Shown: positions 16,550-24,182, counted from the first letter of the stretch. The stretch: 43,284 nucleotides of DNA from EsbW-18 sp964634615 (GCA_964634615.1 CAZWLQ010000001.1:1-43284); one strand, 5' to 3'. The notes: generated by a model not told the origin, from the sequence alone. A program made the numbers and translations.

Positions 16550-17191
16550 TCAGAATCGTTTCCGTACGCCAAACCGGATGATTCGCTTGGTGCCGAAGAC
16601 TTCCGCTTCGACACCGTAGTCGAAGGAAGATCCCTCGGAGGTCAACCACAGTGCTGGTTGGCCGTAGGAGTGTCCCCCACGGTTGCGCTCAATACGCATG
16701 AATCCCTCCGAGTAGAGAGCGAGTGAACGACTGCCGAATCTGAAATTGATCGGCTGGCTCGCCCACACCACCAGAAGCTCCTGGTCGTACGAAGGCGTCC
16801 CAGAAACCACGAGTGGCGAAATTCTTACCACCTTGAAACCCGGCACTCGCTTGAAGTTGAAGGTCGGGCCGAGCTTGGTGAAACTCGTTCCGTTTTCCAT
16901 CACTCCAAGTTCAACTCGTGCTCCGAGGAACGAGGTGGATCTGAAGTTTGCGACGTTGTTGTTGAACCACACAACGTCATCACCACCCAACTCGACGAAA
17001 CTCGAAGCGGTCCACCCACGCCACGAACCCCAAGAGACGTTGGGGGTCACCATGATCTTCTCGCTCGAAACTCCCAGCGGGAGCACTTCGAGGAACGTGA
17101 GCTTTGACTCCGCGAAGCTGGCCGCGGCGAGTGGGCCGATTGACGCGATGATCAAAAGGAGAATGGCGGCAATCCAAATTCGGTGCTTCAT
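16550..17191 (-). CDS. Exported beta-rich protein, unknown function
   Basis: A 213-residue secreted protein: signal peptide (HRIWIAAILLLIIASIGPLAAA) then alternating hydrophobic/polar strands with many aromatic residues (NVSWGSWRGWTASSFVELGG, QPINFRFGSRSLALYSEGF) ending in RFGVRKRF. The pattern recalls beta-barrel porin-like proteins, which would be odd in a single-membrane cell; it could instead be a soluble beta-sandwich. Start at 17191 has AAGGAGGG 6 nt upstream. Its promoter/leader is a diverged duplicate of that of the next upstream gene (17354-18073). Confidence 0.65.
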   Translation of the reverse strand: MKHRIWIAAILLLIIASIGPLAAASFAESKLTFLEVLPLGVSSEKIMVTPNVSWGSWRGWTASSFVELGGDDVVWFNNNVANFRSTSFLGARVELGVMENGTSFTKLGPTFNFKRVPGFKVVRISPLVVSGTPSYDQELLVVWASQPINFRFGSRSLALYSEGFMRIERNRGGHSYGQPALWLTSEGSSFDYGVEAEVFGTKRIIRFGVRKRF

Positions 17192-17219
17192 GATAATCCC
17201 TCCTTGAAGGGGTTCACCT

Positions 17220-17299
17220 GAAAGAACTTCTTCTGGGACGACCGCACGGTCATCAACCAGTTCGATGAGCAAGATGACAGATTTCATCGAAGAAATCAA
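17220..17299 (-). promoter_or_regulatory. Promoter/leader element A (paralogous pair)
   Basis: Minus strand TTGATT (17294-17299), 17-nt spacer, CATCTT (17271-17276), then a hairpin GATGACCG-TG-CGGTCGTC (17237-17254). It aligns over about 80 bp with the element at 18117-18196. In the hairpin, one pair covaries and one G-U/T-G pair replaces a Watson-Crick pair. Confidence 0.65.
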
Positions 17300-17321
17300 A
17301 TGCCTGTAGGTAAAAACGAAA

Positions 17322-17345
17322 GCCGGTTGGGAGAACCCAACCGGC
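17322..17345 (-). terminator. Terminator of 17354-18073 gene
   Basis: GCCGGTTGGG, 4-nt loop, CCCAACCGGC, followed on the minus strand by TTTCGTTTTTA. Confidence 0.88.
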
Positions 17346-17353
17346 CATTTGTG

Positions 17354-18073
17354 CTAGGCGCGAACCACGCGCCGAGAAACCCAAGAACCAACTCGCCGAA
17401 GCCACTCATGGTGCGAAGCGACTTCCGCCCTCCATCCTACCCATCCGTTCTTCTTGTCGAAGTACAGAAGGAAGGAAAGGAGGATTCCAGCGGAAATGAA
17501 CCCGCGCCATGAGTTGAACACGGCGTAGAACCTGGTGGCCTCTGGCGCCGCGTATGCCGGAATGAACCCGATGACACACGCGGAGAAGATTAGTCCCCAG
17601 TTGCCGATGGAGTCAAACGCTCGCCTCGATCCGTACGCACGAATCACCGACGGAATGTAGGCGGCCGCCATCAGTAACTGCATCACCCAAAAGGTGATTT
17701 GCGCTCCCCGCTTGTCAGCGTGCATGCCACCGCTCCACCCCCAATACAAGAGGGTGAGAAGCGTGACACACAAGACCGACTTCTGAACAGCGTCGAAGCG
17801 CGTCTTTCGGAGGCCGCCATCCCTTTGTAGCGTGTACAGTACCGTCGCGAGCGCCATCGAGATTTCAATGGCGGCGGCCAACAGTGTTACGTTGGCCATC
17901 AACGGCCGACCTGGAATCTGCAGGTAGGCAAACGCTCCAATATCGAGCGTTGTCGCCCCCACGATCCAGGTCGCTGGAACAGGCGTTACTTTCCTCCGCA
18001 CAATGAGCGGAGCGTACCAGCACACTGTCAGGAAGAACACCGTGACGGTGAGCCACCCGAAGAAGTTTGCCAT
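17354..18073 (-). CDS. Multi-pass membrane protein, unknown function
   Basis: A 239-residue integral membrane protein with about seven hydrophobic segments (WLTVTVFFLTVCWYAPLIV, ATTLDIGAFAYLQIPG, LLAAAIEISMALATVLYTL, CVTLLTLLYWGWSGG, FWVMQLLMAAAYIPSV, GLIFSACVIGFIPAYAA, FISAGILLSFLLYF) and a basic, soluble C-terminus. The seven-helix pattern is PQ-loop-like in outline, but I see no diagnostic motif. ATG at 18073 follows GGAGGATACA. It has its own promoter (TTGACT-17-TATCAT) and terminator. Confidence 0.75.
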   Translation of the reverse strand: MANFFGWLTVTVFFLTVCWYAPLIVRRKVTPVPATWIVGATTLDIGAFAYLQIPGRPLMANVTLLAAAIEISMALATVLYTLQRDGGLRKTRFDAVQKSVLCVTLLTLLYWGWSGGMHADKRGAQITFWVMQLLMAAAYIPSVIRAYGSRRAFDSIGNWGLIFSACVIGFIPAYAAPEATRFYAVFNSWRGFISAGILLSFLLYFDKKNGWVGWRAEVASHHEWLRRVGSWVSRRVVRA

Positions 18074-18116
18074 TGTATCCTCCGCCCATCATTGGGCTGA
18101 ATTATTGATTGGTTTG

Positions 18117-18196
18117 GAAAGAACTTCGTCTGGGATAACCGCACGGTTATCTACCAGTTCGGTGAATATGATAACAGATTATATTGAAAAAGTCAA
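18117..18196 (-). promoter_or_regulatory. Promoter/leader element B (paralogous pair)
   Basis: Minus strand TTGACT (18191-18196), 17-nt spacer, TATCAT (18168-18173), then a perfect hairpin GATAACCG-TG-CGGTTATC (18134-18151) about 10 nt after the expected start. Homologous to element A at 17220-17299. Confidence 0.75.
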
Positions 18197-18217
18197 GGTT
18201 TCAGAGGCAAAACGAAG

Positions 18218-18237
18218 GCCCTGCATTGCTGCAGGGC
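18218..18237 (-). terminator. Terminator of 18284-18877 gene
   Basis: GCCCTGCA, loop, TGCAGGGC, followed on the minus strand by CTTCGTTTTG. Confidence 0.75.
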
Positions 18238-18283
18238 TGGCCAACCGATGGCCGGTTCGCGATGAAGTCGCGAATGAAGGGCA

Positions 18284-18877
18284 TCAAGGAGATGGGTGTT
18301 GAGAGGTCTTCTCGATGAGTCCGAGCTTGTCGTCCCAGTGCCTGGTCACGTACTTCTCGTTGAAGAGGGCACGTGCCGCATCGAGTTCGTGGGTGATGAA
18401 GTCGATCTCGTTTTGGCTCAAGGGCTCATTCTTCTTCCCCGGGTACGCGAGGTCCATCCTGGCTGGTGGCCCGGCCATGGTGAATGGCGTCTCATGGTAC
18501 CACCCCTGCGGACCGATGCTCATCCGGTTGCAGCCCGCTCCCCACGTGTCCCTTGATGCATTGGGGTAGTCGCCGCAGTAGGCGACACTGTTCCAACTCC
18601 AAGGATCACCCGAGTTCGCGAAGCCATCAATGGCGGCGTTCCTGTACGCGATGTTTGATAGCACCACCGTGATCCCCTCGTGCAACGAAACACTCCCGCT
18701 ACTCTCGATGATGAGAACCCTGTAGGTGCCGGCCTCTGTGGTGAGGACCCCCTCGTACTCGGTGCTCGTGTACCCCTTTCGTGGGCCCACCGACTTGAGG
18801 TAGTGAATGCTCCACGCCAGGCTGACAGACAGCACGACGGCGAGGACAGGAACGACCGACCAAAATCTTATCTTCAT
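18284..18877 (-). CDS. Exported/anchored protein, unknown function
   Basis: A 197-residue protein with an N-terminal hydrophobic segment (FWSVVPVLAVVLSVSLAWSI) and an exported domain with a cysteine pair (AYCGDYPNASRDTWGAGCNR) and a helical C-terminus (NEIDFITHELDAARALFNEKY). Not recognised. SD AAGGAG lies 8 nt upstream of the ATG; promoter TTGACT-17-TATGGT and a terminator make it a self-contained unit. Confidence 0.7.
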   Translation of the reverse strand: MKIRFWSVVPVLAVVLSVSLAWSIHYLKSVGPRKGYTSTEYEGVLTTEAGTYRVLIIESSGSVSLHEGITVVLSNIAYRNAAIDGFANSGDPWSWNSVAYCGDYPNASRDTWGAGCNRMSIGPQGWYHETPFTMAGPPARMDLAYPGKKNEPLSQNEIDFITHELDAARALFNEKYVTRHWDDKLGLIEKTSQHPSP

Positions 18878-18905
18878 CGACTCTCTCCTTGGTTATCCTT
18901 TTTTG

Positions 18906-18934
18906 ACCATAGCAGTCATTTACTATTTAGTCAA
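18906..18934 (-). promoter_or_regulatory. Promoter of 18284-18877 gene
   Basis: Minus strand TTGACT (18929-18934), 17-nt spacer, TATGGT (18906-18911). Confidence 0.75.
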
Positions 18935-18953
18935 GTATTTATTCGACCCACGC

Positions 18954-18982
18954 TTGCTCCCCCACCTTCGCGCGGGTATGAT
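18954..18982 (+). promoter_or_regulatory. Probable promoter of rny
   Basis: TTGCTC (18954-18959), 17-nt spacer, TATGAT (18977-18982). The leader to rny would be about 130 nt; nothing else is visible in it. Confidence 0.55.
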
Positions 18983-19115
18983 GAACGCATTAGCATGTAA
19001 GAACGACGCGACTGTTTTCTCTCAAAACCTATCTCTTTTGAAACCCATGATCCGCAAGAATTCCTTCAAGCTAGGTAGACTCATTCGATAGAAATCGGTC
19101 GGTCATTGAACCGTT

Positions 19116-20645
19116 ATGTCATTAAAACTCGTATTCGTCCTCTTGGGACTTGCGGGCGTCATCGGCATAGGTCTTGGATACTTCATTCGATATCTCGTTG
19201 GATTAGGAAAGCGAGGATCGATCGAACTTGAGATCAAGCGAAAATTGCTTGAAGCACAAGAAGAAGCAAACAAGATTCTTGAAACCGCAGATGCAAAAGC
19301 AAAACAAGAACTCGAAGAGGCTCGCATTGAAGCAAAACAAAACGCAGAGGGCGCAAAGAAAACTGAAGAACGATTAATTAAAAAAGAAGAACTCTTGGAC
19401 AAGCGTCAGGCAGATATCGACAACGCTGCAGAAGAGTTGAAAGAAAAAACAGAAGAGGTCGCTCTCATTCGCGCAGAGGCGGAGAAGTTGAAAGCGGAGG
19501 AGGAAACAAAACTGCAAGGCATCGCACGCATGTCAGCGGAGGAAGCAAAAGAGCTCCTCTTGAAAGATATTGAAAAGAAAAGCGAAGAGGACTTGGTGGT
19601 TCGCATGCGCAAGCTCGAGATGACCGGCAAAGAGCAGCTCGAGAAGAAAGCGCAGGACATCATCGTCACCGCGATTCACCGCCTGGGCAACAATGTCTCG
19701 TCAGACATCATGTCATCAACCGTTGCGTTGCCGTCTGAAGATGTGAAGGGAAAAATCATCGGAAAAGAAGGCCGCAACATCAAAGCGTTTGAACGCGCAA
19801 CCGGTGTTGAAGTTGTCATTGATGACACGCCGGGCTCAATTATCATTTCATCATTCGATCCGGTTCGTCGTGCGGTCGCAAAAGTTGCACTTGAGCACTT
19901 GATCAAGGATGGTCGCATCCAACCGGCGCGCATCGAAGAAGAAGCGGAAAAGGCGCGACTTGAAATCAACAATATCATCAAAGAAAAGGGTGAGCAGGCC
20001 GCATACGAAGCGGGCGTGTTCAACTTGGACTCACGCGTGATCGCAATCTTGGGTCGTCTTCACTTCCGCACCAGCTACGGCCAGAATGTCCTTGCACACT
20101 CGGTTGAAATGGCGCACTTGGCGGGCATGCTTGCGCAGGAGTTGGGCGCCGACGTTTCGGTTGCTAAAGCAGGAGCGTTGGTGCACGACATCGGCAAAGC
20201 GGTTGACCACGAAATTCAAGGCACCCACGTCGAGATTGGTCGCAGAATCCTCCAGAAGTTTGGTGCTGATGAAGCAATCATCAAAGCAATGCAGGCGCAC
20301 CACGAAGAGTATCCGTACGAAACGGTTGAATCGATTATCGTCCAGGTTGCTGACGCGATTTCAGGCAGCCGCCCAGGAGCTCGACGCGACACGGTTGAAA
20401 ACTACCTGAAGCGTTTGGCGGATCTTGAAAATATTGCAAACTCATTCAGCGGTATCGAGAAATCATACGCAATTCAGGCAGGACGCGAGATTCGCATCTT
20501 CGTGAAGCCAGAAGAAATTACCGACCTCGCTGCAAAACAACTCGCACGCGATATCGCTGCAAAAGTTGAAGCAGAACTCAAATATCCAGGTGAAATCAAA
20601 GTGAACGTCATTCGCGAACAGCGCGTGATTGAATACGCCCGGTAG
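19116..20645 (+). CDS. rny: Ribonuclease Y
   Basis: A 509-residue membrane-anchored endoribonuclease that starts mRNA decay. N-terminal helix (KLVFVLLGLAGVIGIGLGYF), long coiled coil (about 35-195), KH domain (about 208-265, GKIIGKEGRNIKAFE), HD hydrolase domain (about 330-430, LVHDIGKAVDHE, AHHEEYP) and the conserved C-terminal KYPGEIKVNVIRE. Length matches the family. No SD. Its last codon and stop lie inside a 19-bp direct repeat that flanks an inserted GIY-YIG gene, while its terminator (20985-21022) lies beyond that insert. Confidence 0.97.
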   Translation: MSLKLVFVLLGLAGVIGIGLGYFIRYLVGLGKRGSIELEIKRKLLEAQEEANKILETADAKAKQELEEARIEAKQNAEGAKKTEERLIKKEELLDKRQADIDNAAEELKEKTEEVALIRAEAEKLKAEEETKLQGIARMSAEEAKELLLKDIEKKSEEDLVVRMRKLEMTGKEQLEKKAQDIIVTAIHRLGNNVSSDIMSSTVALPSEDVKGKIIGKEGRNIKAFERATGVEVVIDDTPGSIIISSFDPVRRAVAKVALEHLIKDGRIQPARIEEEAEKARLEINNIIKEKGEQAAYEAGVFNLDSRVIAILGRLHFRTSYGQNVLAHSVEMAHLAGMLAQELGADVSVAKAGALVHDIGKAVDHEIQGTHVEIGRRILQKFGADEAIIKAMQAHHEEYPYETVESIIVQVADAISGSRPGARRDTVENYLKRLADLENIANSFSGIEKSYAIQAGREIRIFVKPEEITDLAAKQLARDIAAKVEAELKYPGEIKVNVIREQRVIEYAR

Positions 20646-20652
20646 TAGAAAT
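20634..20652 (+). repeat. Direct repeat TACGCCCGGTAGTAGAAAT, left copy
   Basis: Includes the last codons and stop of rny. Identical over 19 bp to 20953-20971. Confidence 0.9.
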
Positions 20653-20664
20653 TTCAGCCTGATT

Positions 20665-20937
20665 ATGTTCTGTGTATACGTACTAGAAAATAAACAGAAC
20701 GATGAACTTTACACTGGTTTTACTACCGACTTAAAACGTCGTCTGATAGAACATAATCATAAGGAAAGTAAATCAACAAAACGATATGGTCCTTGGCGCT
20801 GTGTATATTGTGAATACTGTACCGAAGAATCTGATGCTCGACGACGCGAAAAATATCTCAAGACCACTCAAGGGAGAAGAATGCTGCGCAAAAGACTTTT
20901 CGAGTACTTCAAGAGTAAGCGTCGTCGAGCAGGATGA
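20665..20937 (+). CDS. GIY-YIG endonuclease domain protein
   Basis: A 90-residue single-domain nuclease of the GIY-YIG/YhbQ type: FCVYVLENKQNDELYTGFT (degenerate GIY...YIG: VYV and YTG), DLKRRLIEHN with the catalytic Arg, and ESDARRREKYLKTTQGRRML with the catalytic Glu context. It is set between rny and rny's terminator and flanked by 19-bp direct repeats, which suggests it came in as a mobile unit. Start at 20665; no SD. Small stand-alone members are frequent in Patescibacteria; their role is unsettled. Confidence 0.88.
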   Translation: MFCVYVLENKQNDELYTGFTTDLKRRLIEHNHKESKSTKRYGPWRCVYCEYCTEESDARRREKYLKTTQGRRMLRKRLFEYFKSKRRRAG

Positions 20938-20952
20938 ATTCTCACTACCGGG

Positions 20953-20971
20953 TACGCCCGGTAGTAGAAAT
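20953..20971 (+). repeat. Direct repeat TACGCCCGGTAGTAGAAAT, right copy
   Basis: Second copy, also part of a small palindrome (CTACCGGG-tacg-CCCGGTAG, 20945-20964). Confidence 0.9.
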
Positions 20972-20984
20972 ACACCGTACAGAG

Positions 20985-21022
20985 AAACTCCGTGTAACTT
21001 GAATAAGTTACACGGAGTTTTT
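20985..21022 (+). terminator. Terminator of rny / GIY-YIG unit
   Basis: AAACTCCGTGTAACTT, loop GAAT, AAGTTACACGGAGTTTTT: 16-bp perfect stem with a T-run. Confidence 0.92.
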
Positions 21023-21039
21023 GCATTCAAAGGAGACGA

Positions 21040-21291
21040 TCAGAACGTGCCGGCGTCGTACACATGACGACCGCGGTCGTCATACACATGCATCTTGAGC
21101 ATGGTGCCACCTCTTTTCTCGGCATGCTGCTTTGCTCGCTGAAGATCTTTGAAATCACCCTCGAGCCAATCAGTACCGTCGAAGGTGTCCACACCGACGA
21201 TTCGGTATTTTCCTGGAGGAGCTTGGCGTGAGAATGTTTCATCGATTCCACAGTTACCGCCCTGGCTCACCGGTCTTGAATCATACGGCAT
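21040..21291 (-). CDS. Small hypothetical protein
   Basis: An 83-residue soluble protein with alternating strand/helix pattern (GKYRIVGVDTFDGTDWLEGDF, KDLQRAKQHAEKRGG, MLKMHVYDDRGRHVYDAG). The last segment looks like a beta hairpin. No family assigned. AAAGGAG lies 6 nt upstream. It follows the HD hydrolase gene by 21 bp, so the two are likely co-transcribed. Confidence 0.65.
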   Translation of the reverse strand: MPYDSRPVSQGGNCGIDETFSRQAPPGKYRIVGVDTFDGTDWLEGDFKDLQRAKQHAEKRGGTMLKMHVYDDRGRHVYDAGTF

Positions 21292-21312
21292 ACGAATCTC
21301 CTTTCTTTTCGG

Positions 21313-21921
21313 TTACATCGCTTCTGTTTCAAGAGCAACAAGTGCCGTCTCGAGTTCATGGATGAGGATGATGTGCTTCTCAGCGAGCGGAAGATACCAC
21401 CGCCGAGTTTCCTCAATCTTACGTTGTCGCTTCTCGGGGCTACAGCTCCAGAGTGTCCGCACGTTGTGCAGACGATCTGCGAGCTTCAAGATTGCGACAT
21501 CACGCGGAGCTTCGAGAAGGCGGGCGTGGTACGCGTGATCGCGGGCATCTTTGTCTGGAAACGATCCCTGTGGTGGTTTCGTCACCCATTCAACCAAGAC
21601 TGCAATGTCGCGTCCGAACTCCCTCTCAATACGTTCGACCGACCAGAAAGGGACATCCTCGACCATATCGTGCAGCAACGCAGCAACAATGAGTTGGTGG
21701 TCCCGAACGCGCAGATGGTCAGTGAGAATGAGAGTCACCTCACGCAGATGTTCGAAATATCGTTCTCCTCCATCTCGCATGACACCTCGAAATGAGTCCT
21801 TTGCCGTGTTGTACGCACGTTCAATCATTTCGTAACGTGCGTCGAGTGTAGGAAACACGGCGGCGATGCGTCGCGAGAACGCCACGTGGTTCTCAGCAGT
21901 GCCAGTCATGATGTTTTTCAT
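21313..21921 (-). CDS. HD-domain (p)ppGpp hydrolase-like protein
   Basis: A 202-residue protein with the RelA/SpoT-type HD hydrolase layout: GERYFEHLREVTLIL (first His region), AALLHDMVEDVPFW (HD and ED motifs) and ILKLADRLHNVRTL. There is no synthetase domain, so it would be a stand-alone hydrolase of the Mesh1/SAH kind. ATG at 21921 is preferred because AGGAGA lies 7 nt upstream. It leads a two-gene unit with 21040-21291. Substrate inferred from family only. Confidence 0.8.
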   Translation of the reverse strand: MKNIMTGTAENHVAFSRRIAAVFPTLDARYEMIERAYNTAKDSFRGVMRDGGERYFEHLREVTLILTDHLRVRDHQLIVAALLHDMVEDVPFWSVERIEREFGRDIAVLVEWVTKPPQGSFPDKDARDHAYHARLLEAPRDVAILKLADRLHNVRTLWSCSPEKRQRKIEETRRWYLPLAEKHIILIHELETALVALETEAM

Positions 21922-22029
21922 ATCAAGATCTCCTATGAATAATGTAATGAGCATCTGGTTCCACCATACGCGGACGCATCATGTCGCGCTGTGATTTTGT
22001 ATGTCTTTTGTATACTATTGGTAGCGCAT

Positions 22030-22051
22030 GCTGATATATGTTTATATCAGC
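22030..22051 (+). promoter_or_regulatory. Palindromic operator upstream of second TrmB-like gene
   Basis: GCTGATATA-TGTT-TATATCAGC, 9-bp arms, next to TTGTTT (22052-22057 region) and TATGAT (22073-22078 region), a candidate 16-nt-spaced promoter. Suggests autoregulation. Confidence 0.6.
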
Positions 22052-22091
22052 TTGTTTTTCAAAGAAAAAAGTGTATGATTTTTATACATTT

Positions 22092-22817
22092 ATGTCCAAA
22101 AAGGATCTTCTCACCGCATTTGGCCTTCACGAAAAAGAGTCGCGGATATATCGAGCGCTCATTGAATATGGACTACAGAATGTTACCGACATCGCAAAAC
22201 ACACTGGGTTGTACCGAACAGATATCTATACATATCTCAATACTCTGATTTCTCGCGGACTAGCGTCATCCCGACTCAAAGGAAAGCGGCGCTTGTATAG
22301 TGCTGAATCACCCCATAAGCTGTCTATCCTGTTCGAAGAGTTCTCCGCTTCCTTCGAAGATTTGGTGCCTGAACTTGAAAAGAAATATACGTCACGCTCT
22401 CCGAGTGTGCGGATACATGCGTACGAAGGCAAGGCGGGTATCCGTTCGGTATATGACGACATTGTCGCAACGCTCCCGAAAGGAGGAACGTTTTATCGCT
22501 ATAGCTCCTCACAAACAGCAAGGGCACGGAACACGTACGTCTCAAAGGCATATACAAAACTGCGTGATGGAAAACGACTTGAGCGATACGTCATCACCAA
22601 TGCAGCTACAAAATCACATAAGAAGTTAAAAATTGATCGCTACATCAAAATAGTACCGGCCCATTATGACTTGTTTGAATACAACGTGACTCAACTTATA
22701 TATGGGAACAAGATAGCGTTCGTCGACTACAACTCAGAAACAGCGACGGTGATTGAAAATGCAAAAGTTGCCGAGTTCCAAAAGAAAATCTTTACGCTTT
22801 TATTCAACAAACTATAG
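22092..22817 (+). CDS. TrmB-like transcriptional regulator
   Basis: A 241-residue regulator with an N-terminal winged HTH (KDLLTAFGLHEKESRIYRAL ... YTYLNTLISRGLASSRLKG) and a C-terminal sensor-like domain (SVRIHAYEGKAGIRSVYDDI ... YGNKIAFVDYNSETATVIEN) like that of the 2232 gene. I take the start at 22092 (MSKKDLLTAFG), 14 nt or so after the -10; the frame is open from 22038. Lower GC than its neighbours. Ligand and targets unknown. Confidence 0.83.
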   Translation: MSKKDLLTAFGLHEKESRIYRALIEYGLQNVTDIAKHTGLYRTDIYTYLNTLISRGLASSRLKGKRRLYSAESPHKLSILFEEFSASFEDLVPELEKKYTSRSPSVRIHAYEGKAGIRSVYDDIVATLPKGGTFYRYSSSQTARARNTYVSKAYTKLRDGKRLERYVITNAATKSHKKLKIDRYIKIVPAHYDLFEYNVTQLIYGNKIAFVDYNSETATVIENAKVAEFQKKIFTLLFNKL

Positions 22818-22845
22818 AAATCGGAGAATGCCGCGTAAAACCTTT

Positions 22846-23394
22846 CTATAGAAGTTTTTCGAGTGTGGAATCTATGGCGCGGTGGAGTTCCTCGAGCGTG
22901 CCGTTATTCATCACGACTGCGTCTGCAGTTTGAATCACGCCGCGAATATTGTGTCCGGATTTTTCGGTTCCGTCGTCCTCCCGTTTCGCTTGTTCTAAAA
23001 ATTTTTCGTACGAGACGTCATCCTTCTCACTTCCCCGCTTGGTGATTCGCTCATATCGAACCGCAACATCCGCATCAACGCCCAATATTTTTCCGCCAAC
23101 ACTTCTAACAAAATCTGCTTCGCCAACGGTATGAATTGATTCCAGTATTACCTTCTCGGGCTGATCATGTTTTGCACGTTCATAAGTAAGTTTTAGCACG
23201 CCATCTTGGTCTTTTGCTCTAATCTCTCTCGCAAGCGCTGCAAGCGCATCGCGATCGACAGGTGTGCTTTGTTCAATCAGGATTTCTTTTAAAAGTCCTG
23301 AACTTGAGTAGTGAGCAAATCCGCGCTCTTTGAGGTAGTCGACAGCGGTACCCTTGCCTGCTCCGATGGTTCCCGCGATGCCGATAATATGCAT
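22846..23394 (-). CDS. P-loop nucleotide kinase (dephospho-CoA-kinase-like)
   Basis: A 182-residue protein with a Walker A at the very N-terminus (IGIAGTIGAGKGTAVDYL) and a kinase-like order: HYSSSGLLKEIL, a mid-region DREALAALAREIRAKDQ-like lid, VILESIHTVGEADFV, and VRYERITKRGSEKDD. This fits dephospho-CoA kinase or nucleoside monophosphate kinase relatives; substrate cannot be fixed by eye. The -10 TATACT ends 5 nt before the ATG, so the mRNA should be leaderless. Convergent with the TrmB-like gene. Confidence 0.75.
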   Translation of the reverse strand: MHIIGIAGTIGAGKGTAVDYLKERGFAHYSSSGLLKEILIEQSTPVDRDALAALAREIRAKDQDGVLKLTYERAKHDQPEKVILESIHTVGEADFVRSVGGKILGVDADVAVRYERITKRGSEKDDVSYEKFLEQAKREDDGTEKSGHNIRGVIQTADAVVMNNGTLEELHRAIDSTLEKLL

Positions 23395-23400
23395 GAAGAA

Positions 23401-23448
23401 GTATACCCAGCATATATCTTTTTACAAAAAGTTATGTGCTGGGTATAT
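23401..23448. repeat. 48-bp imperfect palindrome with leaderless promoter
   Basis: GTATACCCAGCATATATC and its inverse GTTATGTGCTGGGTATAT around CTTTTTACAAAAAG; 20 of 23 arm positions pair. The left end is the minus-strand -10 TATACT (23402-23407 region) of the kinase gene. Related to 13030-13076. Confidence 0.85.
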
Positions 23449-23466
23449 CAAATCTGGAAAAAAGAA

Positions 23467-23490
23467 CGCTCCGGGCGCAATGCCGGAGCG
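23467..23490 (-). terminator. Terminator of 23509-24042 gene
   Basis: CGCTCCGG, 8-nt loop, CCGGAGCG, then TTCTTTTTT on the minus strand. Confidence 0.88.
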
Positions 23491-23508
23491 GGGTGCTTCC
23501 ATGAGGTA

Positions 23509-24042
23509 CTACCAGGCGAACTTCATGGGATTCAGCGTCATGAACTCCTCAACCTCCGACGAACTCGAGCGGAACTCCAAGCCGATATTCAATCCGTCGT
23601 CGATTGTCCACTGATGCTGGCTGCCGACCGGTGGATAAACACGGATCTCCTCACCGGCGTCGTTTGCGTACCACCAGTGGGCACGAAGAATGCTTGCCCG
23701 ACCACGAAGAACTCCGGCATCGCGCCATCCAAACTGTATGCCACCGAAGACGGCTGGCCTACCCTTCTGCACGAGCGCGTGGTGAAAATCCCGCATCAGT
23801 TCGGCAACTTCCTTGTGAAGCTCCTCCTCGGTCGCGACCGAAAAGGCTGCCGGACTACTTGCGACCAGAATCTCGTAGCCGAACGCGTCCGAGGGATACA
23901 CACGAACCGCGGCTTCCGCATCGGGCGACGCGGAACTGTACCAGTGCCCGTCGGTTCTCCCGAGAACCGACACCACCTTCGCATCACACCAGCGGAACAA
24001 CGTTCCGCCAATGCGAGCATGTTTGCCTTTCTCTAGTGCCAT
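23509..24042 (-). CDS. Two-domain protein of an unrecognised W/F-rich family
   Basis: A 177-residue soluble protein made of two related halves. Half 1 (about 11-60): GGTLFRWCDAKVV ... GHWYSSASPDAEAAVRVYPS. Half 2 (about 98-150): GGIQFGWRDAGVL ... AHWWYANDAGEEIRVYPP. Both share GGxxFxWxDAxV, an HW pair and (E/A)xRVYP. The neighbouring gene 24183-24446 has one more copy. I do not recognise the domain. Start ATG follows GGGAG. Own promoter (TTGACA-17-TATAAC) and terminator. Confidence 0.7.
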   Translation of the reverse strand: MALEKGKHARIGGTLFRWCDAKVVSVLGRTDGHWYSSASPDAEAAVRVYPSDAFGYEILVASSPAAFSVATEEELHKEVAELMRDFHHALVQKGRPAVFGGIQFGWRDAGVLRGRASILRAHWWYANDAGEEIRVYPPVGSQHQWTIDDGLNIGLEFRSSSSEVEEFMTLNPMKFAW

Positions 24043-24092
24043 GTGGAACTCCCATCCCCTGTCGTTGGTATTTCGTGGGGAACTCTTGTGCA

Positions 24093-24121
24093 GTTATAGT
24101 CTTGCGGCACCTCATTGTCAA
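24093..24121 (-). promoter_or_regulatory. Promoter of 23509-24042 gene
   Basis: Minus strand TTGACA (24116-24121), 17-nt spacer, TATAAC (24093-24098). The -35 directly follows the T-run of the upstream terminator. Confidence 0.82.
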
Positions 24122-24132
24122 TAAAAACAAAC

Positions 24133-24156
24133 CCGCCGGGGCAAAAGCCGCGGCGG
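24133..24156 (-). terminator. Terminator of 24183-24446 gene
   Basis: CCGCCG ... CGGCGG stem, then GGGTTTGTTTTTATTG on the minus strand. Confidence 0.75.
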
Positions 24157-24182
24157 ATGATTAGGCAGAGATTGAGTGCATC

